A stretch of DNA of 64,000 nt from Synaphobranchus kaupii (GCA_029718625.1 CM056376.1:78119386-78183385); one strand, 5' to 3'. Shown: positions 47,868 through 60,532, counted from the stretch's first letter. The notes: generated from the letters alone by a model not told the origin. Numbers and translations are program-made.

Positions 47868-49640
47868 TTACATTTATTTAGCAGACGCTTTTATCCAAAG
47901 CGACGTACAGTAAGTGCGTACAGAGACATCATCAAGATCACTACAGAATGGACAAGGCAAAGCACATACTTCGCATAATGTAGCAGCTATCCCTAGCAAT
48001 GAACATCAACTGTAGTTCACAGTAAGCTGTGGGCAAATCAGCAACACCACACTTCCATTCCAAATACTATTATAAACTATAATAAACAGACAGGAAAACA
48101 CAGGGAACTAGTAAACAGGGGAACTGATATTCCTAGGTGAGGATATCAGTCAAGGTGGAGTCTGAAGAGGTGTGTCTTCAGGCCTCGACGGAATGCAGGC
48201 AGGGTTGGAGTAGTTAATTCCACCACTGAGGAGCTAATGTGGAAAAACTCCGCAGTCGGGACAAGTGAGAGCCTTTGACACGGAGGGGGGGGAAGTGCCA
48301 GTCGCCCTGCTGTAGAAGAGCGAAGTGGTCGAGCAGGAACATAGTTCTGGATTAAGTCCTGCAGGTAGGCGGGGCCTGTCCTATTGGCTGCAGTGTAGGC
48401 CAGGGTCAGAACTTTGAACCTGATCCTGGCTGCAACTGGCAGCCAGTGGAGAGACCTCAGCAGGGGGGTTACATGGGAAAATTTTGGGAGGTTGAACACT
48501 AGCCAGGCAGCTGCATTCTGGATCAGTTGAAGAGGCAGAATGGCGCAGGCCGGTAGGCTTGCGAGCAGGGAGTTGCAGTAGTCCAGGCGTGGGGTGACCA
48601 TGGTCTGGACAAGAAGCTGGGTGGAGTAGGTGGTCAGGTACGGTCGAATCCTCCTGATGTTGTACAGGAGGAACCTGCAGGACCATGCCGTCGCCCTGAT
48701 GTGCTCTTTGAAGTCCAGCCGGTCGTCCAGGACCACCCCCAGGTTCCTTGCAGAGCGGGAGGCAGCCACCACGGTCCCATCAACGGTGATGGAGAGGTCA
48801 TGTAGTGGGGAGGTCTTGTACGGCATGAAGAGGAGCTCTGTCTTGTCAAGGTTGAGCTTCAGGTGATGGGTAGCCATCCACTCAGAGGATGTCAGTCTGA
48901 CAAGCAGATATCCTCTCCTTAACCTGTGGGGTAGAGGGAGGGAAAGAGAGGAAGAGTTGAGTATCGTCAGCATAGCTATGGTATGAGAAGCCATGTGAAT
49001 GGATTACTGAGCCAAGAGACTTAGTATACATAGAGAATAGCAGAGGACCCAGTACAGATCCCTGCGGGACTCCTGTAGACAGGGGATGGGGAGCAGAGAC
49101 GGAACCCTTCCAGGAGACTTGGTAGGATCTATCAGTGAGATACGATACAAACCAAGAGAGGGCAGTTCCAGAAATGCCCATCTCAGCGAGTGTGGAGATC
49201 AGGAGTTTGTGGTTGACCGTGTCGAATGCCGCAGACAGGTCAAGGAGAATCAGAAACAGAGGAGATGGAGGAGGCTCTAGCAGTGGCGGAGTGACTCAGT
49301 CACAGCCAGGAGAGCAGTTTCAGTCGAATGGCCGGTTCTGAAGCCAGACTGATGCGGGTCAAGCAGGTTGTTCTGGTGGAGAAAAACAGACAGTTGGTTA
49401 AGGACAGCACGTTCGATTGTTTTGGACAGGAAAGGCAAGAGAGATACAGGACGGTAGTTCCTGACATCAGCGGGATCTAAGCTAGGTTTTTTAGGAGTGG
49501 GGTTACACGGGCAGTTTTTAAAGGCAGCAGGAACATGGCCACAGATTAGGGAGGTGTTAATAATGGAGGACAGATATGGAAGGAGCTCAGCAGATATAGA
49601 CTGGAGGACTGCTGAAGGTATGGGGGTCTAGTGGACAGGT
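47868..49640 (-). mobile_element. 5'-truncated L2-clade non-LTR retrotransposon
   Basis: On the minus strand, reverse transcriptase coding sequence (49640 to 48146) is followed by a 3' UTR and the tail TGTACGTCGCTTTTGGATAA then AAGCGTCTGCTAAATAAATG ending near 47868. The same tail ends the SINE at 44811 and the fragment at 36152. The 5' part (endonuclease and start of RT) is missing. The truncation point at about 49635 abuts a tandem repeat. Confidence 0.85.
48146..49640 (-). pseudogene. L2-type reverse transcriptase, C-terminal two thirds
   Basis: This would copy element RNA into DNA at a nicked target. Visible in order: an NYRPVSLLPFLSKTIER block (near 49450), SAAFDTVNH (near 49230), [13 protein letters not shown], then the catalytic YADD (48963-48974, followed by TQLF), then LNLDKTE, LGVVLD and a C-terminal LDYCNSLL...LHWLPVAARI block that is characteristic of L2/CR1 ORF2 proteins. 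The stretch ends at a TAA/TAG near 48146. Frames shift around 49270 and 48900-48990, so the gene is broken even apart from its missing 5' end. Confidence 0.85.
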
Positions 49641-50369
49641 GAATCTATTTCCGATTAGCAACACAAAAGACTAGCAGCTGACCTAGAAACACAAAGCAAG
49701 TAAACAAGTGACCGGGTAATGCTGCAATTTACAATTAACTAAACAGTGACTACACTACAAACAGTTCAATCAACTAACGCACAGCTGAAACAGAATGAAA
49801 AACACGATACTTTAGCCTATCCGACGGTAGATTGACAACGCTGGTCTGATTGCACTCTGAACCTAGGAATGCAAAACACGCTATTTATTCACTCAGGTGA
49901 ATCTATTTCCGATTTAGCAACACAAAAGACTATGCAGCTGACCTAGAAACACAAAGCAAGTAAACAAGTGACCGGTAATGCTGCAATTTACATTAACTAA
50001 ACAGTGACTACACTACAGTTCAATCAATCTAACGCACAGCTGAAACAGAATGAAAAACACGATACTTTAGCCTATCCGACGGTAGATTGACAACGCTGGT
50101 CTGATTGCACTCTGAACTAGGAATGCAAAACACGCTATTTATTCACTCAGGTGAATCTATTTCCGATTAGCAAACACAAAAGACTAGCAGCTGACCTAGA
50201 AACACAAAGCAAGTAAACAAGTGACCGGTAATGCTGCAATTTACATTAACTAAACAGTCACTACACTACAAACAGTTCAATCAACTAACGCACAGCTGAA
50301 ACAGAATGAAAAACACGATACTTTAGCCTATCCGACGGTAGATTGACAACGCTTGGTCTGATTGCACTC
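49636..50369 (+). repeat. 255-bp tandem repeat, nearly three units
   Basis: Units begin CAGGTGAATCTATTTCCGAT at 49636, 49894 and 50148 (periods 258 and 254). The third unit ends about 30 bp short, after TGATTGCACTC. Units differ only by a few single-base changes and small gaps, indicating a recent tandem duplication. It directly follows the 5' truncation of the L2. No coding potential is visible. Confidence 0.95.
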
Positions 50370-50779
50370 ATTCCTTAGTAAAAGTTGGTCTCAGCAGCTT
50401 GGTGAATAGATTTTAAGATGAAACATGAAGCACTCGGTAAAGTGGCTCTGGTTCGTTAGCTTTTTACCCTTAAATTAGATATGACCGTGCGTTCAAATCT
50501 CAAACCGACCCGTAGCTATTAGCTGGAAAAAGAAGTTACAATTAGCTTTTTTTCCACTAGGGCACAGCCATCTTGGACCAACTGCGGTCATGACGTCACT
50601 AGGTTGGTTTTTCTCAGCTGTTCAATGTATTCCTATGGGAGAATAGTAGACTTTCAGTGAGCTTTTTTTCCTCACAAACGATGTATTGTGAGGAAAAAAT
50701 ACAACAAAAAACACACATTCTTTTTGTATTGCCCTGAGGTGCTCAAATGAGTATGCAAAAAAAAAAAAAATAATAATGT

Positions 50780-51550
50780 TTTGAAAGCGTATTTCACAGA
50801 ACAAAATGTTATAAAACGGATAGTTCAGGTCTGATGAGAGTGAATTAACATTAGCCTAGCTACCTCGCAATGTTGAGGCACCACCGGGACTTAACGTTAC
50901 ACATAACGTTGTCAGGTGCCATCGATGGCGAGTACGGACATTAGGCTATAACGTAGTTACCTGAGCAGACATAAATGTGAAAGCTCTCAACACAAAAATG
51001 TTCACTGGGAAGGAAACGGGCTAGCTAGAGCCGAACCTACATAGAGTCTACTACTAGTCAGTCTATATGCGACGTTAACCTTGCTAAAGTCACCGTTTTA
51101 AGCAAGGAGGTTTTGTCATTAGCCTGCATTGTTGTGACATTAGGTTGCAGGTCAGTCAACTTGCTCATCCTTTGCTACGGTGTAACCTCATAACGTGAAC
51201 CTACTCTGGGCTTTCAACGAGACAACTAACCAAACCTAGTTAACAAGCTATTATGATTATTCGTCCTCTAGATGGGGCGGTGCCTCCGTCTGAACTGTCT
51301 GATGAGAAATCACCGGTGGTAATAAATATATCTTTGCCCGGAGAAAAATGTCCATCTGTTATAGGTCTCTTTGGAGGGGGACAGAGCGGCGAGGGACCCA
51401 AGTGAGGTCTGCGGTGATGAGAGGTGAGGGAAGTTACAGAGGGTTTATCAAATTTATCCCCAATATATATAGGCACAATATCTAATGTTAGGCATTAGGA
51501 AATAAGGCAACTCATAGGCTATGTTAGGGTGACCAGATGTCCCTGTTTTC
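50780..51550 (+). repeat. Giant element, innermost left-arm segment
   Basis: TTTGAAAGCGTATTTCACAG at 50783 through GGTGACCAGAT near 51535 is inverted at 57585-58355, with TAACGTTACACATAACGTT, GTTCACTGGGAAGGAAACGG, GGGACCCAAGTGAGG and others in reverse order. At about 770 bp it is the longest uninterrupted arm pair in the window. Confidence 0.9.
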
Positions 51551-52308
51551 GATACCTTGTCCCCAGCATCGACCTGTCCCAGAAATGTCCCCGTTTTTTT
51601 TCCCTTCCTAACAGAAAGAATTTAAAACACCCCGTTTCGATTGCCGTCCTGTGCGTGTAATTTTACTGCAGATCAGATACTTCTCAGTTCAAGTTGTTTA
51701 GACCAATCAGAATGACTCTTTGACTCGTTATCGTCATGGCCTGCTATATTTGCCATAGCAGTCTATGTAAATTGGGAAATCATCCCGCTCTCCCTCCCCC
51801 TCAATCGGCTAGTAGACTGTAGCTAGCTATTGCAGCAGACAGCAGGTTATTGGCAGGTAAGTTACATTAGCCTACAATCGATTAAATACATTGTCATGTT
51901 TTTAATTTTCATTAACTGTTACGTTAGCTGACCGTAGTCGGTGTTCGTGAGTTTAGCTTATCAAAAGAATGCCAGTTGTTTATTGTTGATAATGTTACCC
52001 TAACGTTAACCACCTTAACGTTATTCAGTAGCCTATACTGCATACCGTTACTACATCACTGCGGGTTTAGAAAGGTATTTTCATACGGAATACCGGAAAG
52101 GACATGGGTAGGCTACATTTTTTATTATTTATACTTCGTGATCACAAATAATTATTTTGTGACTTCGACGGAACAAGGTTGTTTTCTCAAGATCATTATT
52201 TATTTATTTATTATTTTGTGTATCTCAACAAACTTGGTTTCTTATTTCGTGATCTCGACATCACACAAATTGTCTTCTCGTGAGTCCGTCACACACACAA
52301 TCACTGTA

Positions 52309-52332
52309 CCCCCCCCCCCCCCCCCCCCCCCC
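52309..52332 (+). repeat. Poly-C tract, 24 bp
   Basis: Twenty-four uninterrupted C residues. Confidence 0.97.
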
Positions 52333-52775
52333 ACCGCTTGTCCAGAAGTCAAAATTACTAACTTTGTCACTTTTATCCGAAATGTGCACAACAGGGGCGT
52401 TTCCCCCCAAAGCCAAATCCAGAAAAAAAATCAAATCCGACAATATGAAGTCGGCGTTAGGCTATTATAGCTACAGACGATTCAGCCAATCATAAAAATG
52501 TCTGAATGTCTAATATCGGATTGGTTGGTTTGGCCGTATAAAACATGGAGACGGCAGCTAGAGAGAGATGTCACTTTCTTTGATCAATCTATGCGGTCTC
52601 TTCTTGATAAATGTTGGCATTGCTTAGGATATAATATTCGCTAGCCTAGCTTACTCAGTGGCGAGAGTCTCCGTCTGGGAGATTCGATTTTTAAATAGAT
52701 TGATTACATGTTGCAGCTAGCCTAGTTTATAATTATATTATAGCTGCGATTCTGCAGCATTGCATTAGCTGGCTG

Positions 52776-52777
<2 letters not shown>

Positions 52778-52823
<46 letters not shown>
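52778..52823 (+). repeat. (TG)n microsatellite
   Basis: Twenty-three uninterrupted TG units. Confidence 0.97.
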
Positions 52824-52824
<1 letters not shown>

Positions 52825-53882
52825 TGTTGTGCGTGCCTGCGTGTGTGTGTTAGCTTGTCTACTGCTGCGTGTTGGCTAGTCAGCCCTACTTTCCTGAAAC
52901 TTTGGAATACTTCACATATTGGGATGGCAGGTATGCCATCCGCCAAGTTACGACTTGGTGGGGGCATGCCCCATACCCATTCAGCACCGAGAGTTTGGGC
53001 ACTTTTCAGGGTTTCCTACAGAAGTAACCACAATGACCATAGACTCTCAGCCCTTAAAAACATTAACTTTCTGTATGTTCTGACCTCATGTAACCACACA
53101 GTATTCAGATACAACTTCACACATCCACACAATAAAGCCTCAAACTTGGGTTATTTTTCCGTTTTTTCTCCTTCCTCTTCCACTTCTTCTTCTTCCCATT
53201 TTCCTGCCAAATTGCCTGCCTCCGTCGCGATGTTATCCAATGGGGAGAATTATTATTTGAGGGTATGGCCCGTATACCTGCTCATCAAGCTTATCGTCCA
53301 ATAAAAACACTTCATACTAATGTTTTTTAATGTTAATGCAGCTAATGGCATCATGATTTCCAAGAAGCTACTGTGGCCTTCTGGTTAGAACTGCAGTCTC
53401 TCACACAGTGGATTGTGGGTTCGAGGCCCAGCAGGGAACATGTGTTATTTTCCACAAAAAACAATGTGCAACTGTTAAGTACTTTTCATTTCGTAGACTG
53501 TTATTATTTTCACATTGACACATTAATGTATTTTTATTGCAAAGGCAAAAGAGGTTTCCAATATTAACTGTTCAATGTTTCACTTGTATTTCACTTGTAC
53601 TATATCACACCACCCTCCCCAAACCGGACGCTCGCTCTTGTCTGGTTTGGGGAGGGTGTTACACTCTGCTCTTGCAGTCATGACTGACTGACTGTGGAAA
53701 CCCCTTGCCTCGACAAACATTTTTTTAATCAGTAATTTCTTCACTTCAGCTCTGTTCACTTTATCCTTTTCACACATAACACAAGGTCACCATTAAAATT
53801 AACTACTAGGAAAATTAAGAATTTACGATAATAGCCTACATTAAGAATTGAGGATAGCCTCTTTTAAGCTGCAAGCCTTTAA

Positions 53883-54078
53883 TACAATCTTACCCGAAAA
53901 GGGCCGGTGTGGGTGCAGGTCTTTGTTCTAGCCCAGCACTATGACATCTGATTCTACTTATCAAGGTCTTGATTGAAGAGCATGATTAGTTAATTAGTTG
54001 AATCAGGTGTTGTAGTGCTGGGCTAAAACAAAAACCTGCCACCCACACCGGCCCTTTCCGGATAAGATTGGACACCCC
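53883..54078. mobile_element. Palindromic MITE in copy B
   Basis: AATCTTACCCGAAAAGGGCC then GGTGTGGGTGCAGGT is mirrored by ACCTGCCACCCACACCGGCC then CTTTCCGGATAAGATT. It is absent from copy A at the same place. The flanks GCCTTTAA and TGCTTTAA look like a decayed 8-bp TSD, which would fit hAT. Confidence 0.75.
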
Positions 54079-54232
54079 TGCTTTAAGAGATCGGATTTAT
54101 AAACCGCCAATTCCCCAAACATATCTGATTCATGGTTAGTCACTTTAAAATAAATAATTAAATAGCCTCTGAATGTGGCTCTAGTCTACGTTACTCTGCT
54201 GATAATGTAGCTTACTGCAAACACTTTTAATT

Positions 54233-54260
54233 ATAATAATAATAATAATAATAATAATAA
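54233..54260 (+). repeat. (TAA)n microsatellite in copy B
   Basis: About nine AAT/TAA units; copy A has only a short AT-rich stretch here. Confidence 0.95.
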
Positions 54261-54537
54261 GAATAATAATCTCTGGTATGTACTTTCTTAGTAGTTATCT
54301 ACTGTTTTCTTTCTGGCTAAGATTCCTGGGAAATATGCGTTCTCCAATTAAGCTTGTTCGCCAACGTTACTTCCTGCTTCCTCGTCAGGAAGCAGATACA
54401 AGCTAGGCTACTATTAAAGCGAATCAACATGCATTATAGCCTACATTCATTGCACTACAGAAAACTAAATTAAACCTAACTGTCCGGTACCAAAACATTT
54501 CCCGCAGGTAACGTTTTACACTACCGGAAAAAAAAAC

Positions 54538-54740
54538 CTCTGCTGTGCAGAAACTCACTAGCTCGCTCGCTAGCTCGTAGCCCACACATGGAAGGTTGGA
54601 GTTACGCATCCGGCAATCCAGTGTTGAATAGCCTAACTCTGCTGTGCTTATGAACTCACTAGCTCACTCGCTAGCTTGTAGCCCACACATGGAAGGTTGG
54701 AGGGTTACGCATTCCGGCAATCCAGTGTTGAATAGCCTAA
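54538..54740 (+). repeat. 100-bp tandem duplication in copy B
   Basis: CTCTGCTGTGC...GAATAGCCTAA occurs twice in a row (about 54538-54639 and 54640-54740). Copy A has one unit (about 30250-30340). Confidence 0.85.
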
Positions 54741-55164
54741 CGTTAAATGTATTTCATAGAATACTAATAGCCCTATTTTAAAACTATTTCCATATTTTAC
54801 TGATGCAAACTATTTAGGCTGTACTAGTTATTTAGGCTGTATGCTTTCAACTAGAATGTGTTTGCGTCTAGCCCATTGTGCATGCATGTCTCCATATAGA
54901 CTTGGGTTCATTAATTTACATGCTTCTTCATGATCCATAGCTCAGGTGGTGCTGTTCATTGTATTTCATTACACATTAAATACTGCTCATCTACAAACTC
55001 TTTTAATGCAATTGTGTGCTGTCTGTAATAGGATAACTGTTCTCATTCCTGTCAATAGAGGGGTGTTATGGTTAAGCGAATGTCTGCATACATTTCTTTG
55101 GAATGCATGTCTCTCTCCGCTCCGTGTTTATCTTCATGCATTATTCATCATTAGTTAGCTATAA

Positions 55165-56425
55165 AAAATATGTGATATCAGATCAAAAACGTCTACGACG
55201 TAAAAAAAGCCAAGTTACTCACGCCTAGCCTACATAGCGCTGTCTATAAGTTCTTAATTCCAACTTGCAAAAACTAGGGCCTGCCTTTAAAAGTCTTGAT
55301 ATCAAAATGTGGCCAAGTTACAACTAACAATATTGCCTATCGTAGCTCACACTAAATAAACTAGCTCTATTCCAAAGCAAAGCTATCCAAACTTTCCTAA
55401 ATTATTTAATGCGCAACCTTGGCCCTGTGTCTCTTCATCTTACCATCTCAAGAGAATGTGGTCAATGAAACTGTATGTGCCACATCAAACTGCAAAATGA
55501 AAATAATTTATAGTGGAAATACTCTGATTCAGATGTGTTGCACTTAGAAATTAAACAGAAAAATTACTACACTATAGGGCATGTTTGAACAATTGTCTGC
55601 ATCCACTGCTTTGGGTCTATGAAAAGCACAGAATGAATAAAATGTATTATTGTTATTATAATAATAATAATTATTATGTATTTATTGATTGATTTATTTG
55701 GATTTCTATCAAAACCTGTGTGGTCCTACAGAGCATAGATATCCTTGTGTTCACAAAATTCTGTTTGCAAATATCATAAATACTATTATGTTAAGAAAAT
55801 TGGTACTATTAATTATTTGCCACCATCTGACCCACAAACATGTCTGGATACGTTTGTAAAAATGCTTTATGTACGCTATTTTCTAGGTAAAAATATTACT
55901 AATTTTTATCTGCATTTATTTATTCATCACCCCTTTCTCTATTGTACATGATGTTTCTTCATATAAATGTCTGTTTGTGAATTGTAAAGCATGCTGTAGC
56001 AGCAGTTAACATTTTAAAACCTGTACATTTTCTAAAGTAAACTTGCCAACAAAGTACAACCATATCCTTTCTGGAGTGTAATTATTCATCAACTGTTAAA
56101 AACATTCATTGAAATCATATGTTGTTCCATGAGGCACAATCTCTTCACATGCAAAGATGAAGAAACACAGGGCCAAGTTGCATTAAATAATTTAGGAAAG
56201 TTTGGATAGCATTGCTTTGGAATAGAGCTAGTTTATTTAGTGTGAGCTACGATAGGCAATATTGTTAGTTGTAACTTGGCCACATTTTGATATCAAGACT
56301 TTTAAAGGCAGGCCTAGTTTTTGCAAGTTGGAATTAAGAACTTGTAGACAGCGCTATGTAGGCTATGCGTGAGTAAGTTGGCTTTTTTTTTACGTCGTAG
56401 ACGTTTTTGATCTGATATTAAAATG
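55165..56425. repeat. Foldback unit at the end of copy B
   Basis: The arm at 55165-55444 is inverted at 56145-56425, with outer ends ATCAGATCAAAAACGTCTAC. It is homologous to 30755-31975. The two arms of one copy are more alike at the outer end (CTACGACGT in both) than to the other copy (CTCCGACGT / CTCAGATGT), hinting at arm-to-arm gene conversion. Confidence 0.8.
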
Positions 56426-57584
56426 CGCCATCATATCTCTCTCTCTCTCTGTCACATTCTCTATCACTCTCACAGCGAAACAGCAGCCATCAACAGAGGC
56501 AAGCCCCCCGGCGTCTCAGGCATAAAATATATATTTTTTAAATTCTATATAGCCTATATTGTATATAAATGAAATGAGCTAATTACAGTATCTTAGTTTC
56601 ACATATAAATAGAAAATAGCACAGAGACTGAAATGATGAAGGAATATAGCTCATCTTTAATATACTTGTTCCCATATAAGATTAGATAATTATTTGGTAT
56701 TATTGGGCATAAATAAAGTTGTCCTCCTATAAGACGGGGGGGGGGGTTTAAAATGTAATAAAATGATCTTATCCGCTACTGATTAGCTTATGCTTTAGAT
56801 TTATATGAAATCTCATCTAGGGCTTTGAAAAAAAAGAAAAATCTTCAAAATGTTCATAAATTATAAAATGCCCTGTGTGAGGTTGTGTATAAATGCAGGA
56901 AATTAGTTTTTAAAAGGCTCAAATTTTTCTGGGGTAGGACCTCCAGACCCCCCGCTACTTTGTCCCCCCCCCCCTTGTGCCCCAACAGCATCTCTTCATG
57001 CCCCCCTAATCAAAGCAGTCTAGAATCGGCCCTGGTGCACAATATAAGTGGAGGACTAACGACAATGGATTACTAATTGGTTGTGAAATTTATATTCAAC
57101 CGTAGATCAGACCTGGGCCAAGTATGCACTGAAATAGCTAGACTACCATAACAACTCACCTGTATCCAGCCAGACAACTCATCTGACCTACACCTGAACA
57201 CCTTACAAACCTTGTTGGACACCTTGACATATTTATTTTCTCAGGTTGGCGTTCCCCTTTAACAGTTCCCAATGAGGCACACACACTTGTCCTTGTGCCA
57301 GGCAGTAAAAAGTGTTATCCCAAGAACAAAGAATGCACGCCCACACAAATAAATCACAATTAGGAGCTAAAAAGCAGTATTGCTACTTTTAATATTTTAT
57401 ATTGTAAAGTTAAATGTTTGAGTTTATTTTTTTTTCACTGTTCTGCCTTTCTAATGAATTCAAATTAAAGTTATAGTAATGACAAATAACATTTGACACA
57501 CAAATGATCAAAATCATTGTTTTCTGATGCATTTGTACAGCTACATTTGCATCGCTTCCGAGAAGTGTCCCGGGATTTGCTTCC
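56426..57584. other. Spacer of the giant element, right of copy B
   Basis: AT-rich DNA with short G and C runs (near 56737 and 56963). No coding frame is supported. Confidence 0.4.
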
Positions 57585-59002
57585 AGAAATCTGGTCACCC
57601 TAGGCTATGCTATCCCATTGTATTTTACAGTGAGTTGCATTAGTTCCTAACGTGTAGATATTAAGATAGGCTAGGCTACTTGATATATTATTGAGCTAAA
57701 ATGGATAGACCACTATAACTTCCCTGATCTCTCTTCACCGCAGTCCTCACTTGGGTCCTCGCCACTCTGTCCCCCTCTAATGAGACCTATAACGGGTGGA
57801 GATTTTCTCCAGTGATTTCTCATCAGACAGTTCACACGGAGGTGCCGCCCCACCTAGAGGACGAATAATCAATAGCTTGTTAACTAGGTTTGGTTAGTTG
57901 TCTCGTTGAAGCCAGAGTAGGTTCACGTTATGAAGTTACACCGTAGCAAAGGATGAGCAAGTTGACTGACCTGCAACCTAATGTCAGAACAAGGCTAACG
58001 ACAAGACCTCCTTGCTAAAATGGTGACTTTACCATGGCTAACGTCGCATATAGACTGACTAGTAGTAGACTCTATGTTGGTTAGGCTCTAGCTAGCCCGT
58101 TTCCTTCCCAGTGAACATTTTTGTGTTGAGAGCTTTCACATTTATGTCTGCTATACATAGCCTAATGTCCGTAGCCTATACTGTCATCGATGGCACCTGA
58201 CAATGTTATGTGTAACGTTATGTCCCAGTGGTGCCTCAACATTGCAAGGTAGGCTACACATAGCTAGGCTAACGTTAATTCACTCCCATCAGACCTGAAC
58301 TATTCGTTTTATAATTATACCATTTTGTTCTGTGAAATACGCTTTCAAAACTTTTTTCAGTTTCAAAAAAAATTCTACTTCGGAGAACAAATCTGTCCCC
58401 TGGGAGAACAGTGTCAGAAATCCCATTATTCGTAGCTTCGCAGAGTTTCAAAACTTTTTTTCGCAGAGTTTCAAAAAAATTTTTTTAGTGTTTCAATTCT
58501 TTTTTTCGAATTTGCGAATTGTGACATTGATTTGACCCCATAAGCTCCAGGTATCAAACCACGCCCAAGCATTTTTTTTCACTAGTAGCCTATAGCTCAA
58601 TCTACTCTGGACAGCACTCACAGCGGCTGCTTTGTTCCACTCTCTCTCTCTCTCACTCATACACACACAAACAAACACGCTAGCTCCAGGTACTGCCGAG
58701 GCAGAAGCAATGGTGGAGTATGAGCAATGTTTTGGAATGTTAGACGGGAGGCACGCATAGCCTGGTTTGGGCTTATAATGATGCGGCCAGCAAACAACAA
58801 ATCACATGCTGTACAAATAGTTACCCATGCCATGTAGGCTACTCATTTTAGACAGGCTGTAGGCAATCAGACTATATCGACAATATTGGTTTCCATTTCA
58901 ATGGGTGCACATGTAGTCACTGCACTGAACTCTCTCTAAGAGAGAATGAAATACTCCAGTTACGCGAATGTCTGTTGTAGGGACTATGCTTTTTACTATA
59001 TA

Positions 59003-60532
59003 CACTACTCACAAAAAGTTAGGGATATTTGGCTTTCGGGTGAAATTTATGGAAAATGTAAGTTCACGCTACAGTGATATTATACGTATCATGAAAGTAG
59101 GGCATTTAAGTAGAAGCATGCAATGGTGATTTCCTCATCTCAAACAATTTATTGAAACAAAAGCCAACAACAGTGGTGGGTATACCACAACAAAAATGTC
59201 AATGTCTCAATAACTTGTCATGTGCCCTTGAGCATCAATTACAGCTTGACAACGACGTCTCATGCTGTTCACAAGTCGACTTATTGTCTGCTGAGGCATG
59301 GCATCCCACTCTTCTTGAAGGGCGGCCCTCAGGTCATTGAGGTTCTGGGGTACAGAGTTACGAGCCTCTACACGGTGAGTCAGCTGATCCCATAGGTTTT
59401 CTATGGGATTCAGGTCTGGAGAAAGTGCAGGCCACTCCATTTGAGGTACCCCAGTCTCCAGCAGCCTTTCCCTAATGATGCGACCTCGATGAGCTGGAGC
59501 ATTGTCATCCATGAAGATGAAATTAGGCCTGTGTTGTTCATGCAGGGGCACAATGACTGGATTAATGATGTTATTCAGGTAGTATGGGCTTGTCACTGTA
59601 CCATTCACAAAGTGTAGGGCAGTTCTGTATTGACTAGACACACCTGCCCACACTGTAACACCGCCACCACCAAAGGGTCGTCTGGTGACAACAGTGGCTG
59701 ATGCATAGCGCTCTCCTTGACGTCTCCAACATCGTTGGCGGCCATCATTTCTGCTCAACGTGAATCGACTTTCATCAGAGAACAGCACTGAGGCCCACTG
59801 GTCCCTCGTCCAGCGAAATGCTCCCTGGCCCATGCAAGACGATGACGCCTGTGCCTGGTGGTGTGGTCAGGTACCCTTGCAGGTCGTCTAGCACGCAGAC
59901 CACGCTGATGTAAACGGTTTCGAATGGTCTGACGTGACACTTGGGTGCCTCTCACCTCCCTTAAATGTGCCTGGAGTTGAGTGGCATTCATCATCCGGTT
60001 CCGCAGGGCACTGTTCACAATGAAGCGGTCATCAGTGTGGGATGTGGCCAAAGGACGTCCACTTCTATGCCTTTCTGTGACTCTTCCAGTCTCTCTGTAT
60101 CTCTGTTGCAACCTGCTGATGACACTCTGTGACACTCTAAGCTCAGTGGCCACTTCCCTCTGAGAACATCCTGTTTGAAGCCTCGCAATGGCGAGGTACT
60201 GTTGATCAATTGTTAGGTGTCGTCTTGGTCTCATGATGTCAAAATGTGAACAGCATGATGAAGAGGACTGTTTAAATACCAATTCTAATTGAACCAGGAA
60301 ATTTATTAGTCGATTCATGGATCAAACACCTGTTGTGAATTTTGCCGTTCAGCTCCTTGTTAGAGAACAGCAAGTTGTGCAAAAAGTACTGAAACATTGA
60401 ATAGTTGGACATGTGCATTCAAAAGTTTAGAGAAGGTCAAATTAATTTCACCTGTAAAGGTTATAGTGCATTTTAGGTTCATCCTGAAATTTCACCCGAA
60501 AGCCGAATATCCCTAACTTTTTGTGAGTAGTG
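59003..60532 (-). mobile_element. Tc1-type transposon, different family, short TIRs
   Basis: TA at 59001-59002 and 60533-60534 flanks ends CACTACTCACAAAAAGTTAG then GGATATT, and the complement at the right, continuing GGCTTTCGGGTGAAATTT (about 45 bp). One transposase gene lies inside on the minus strand. The sequences of TIRs and transposase differ clearly from the element at 40580-42327. Confidence 0.92.
59207..60234 (-). pseudogene. Tc1-type DD34E transposase with one frameshift
   Basis: Starting MRPRRHLTIDQQ at 60234, the first frame holds the helix-turn-helix DNA-binding region and a GRPL linker. It changes frame near 59815-59820, close to AREH. The second frame continues with [13 protein letters not shown] and SPDLNPIEN, the three DDE residues with 34 residues between the last two, and ends MTSY at 59207. 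Total length is 1028 nt, two more than a multiple of three, consistent with loss of one base. No other stop is seen, so the copy is young but inactive unless the shift is a sequencing error. Confidence 0.9.

Larger units (their letters stand above)
51551..52917. other. Spacer of the giant element, left of copy B
   Basis: AT-rich DNA with no recognised gene. A 164-codon frame at 51976-52470 is low-complexity and crosses a poly-C run, so it is not called. A core promoter-like TATAAAACATGG is at about 52538. Confidence 0.4.
52918..56425 (+). repeat. Composite repeat, copy B
   Basis: Same order and orientation as copy A (27219-31975). It lacks the LINE-like and solo-LTR insertions found in copy A. 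It has its own changes: a palindromic MITE at 53883-54078 and a 100-bp tandem duplication at 54538-54740. It contains the tRNA-like segment at 53366-53436 (A box TGGCCTTCTGG, B box GGTTCGAGGCC) and the terminal foldback at 55165-56425. Confidence 0.75.

Noticed and set aside
48630..48866. Plus-strand frame opposite the L2 reverse transcriptase
   Set aside because: Shadow of the minus-strand reverse transcriptase coding sequence.
51976..52470. 164-codon open frame in the giant element spacer
   Set aside because: Low complexity, crosses a 24-bp poly-C run giving a proline tract, and has no family resemblance.
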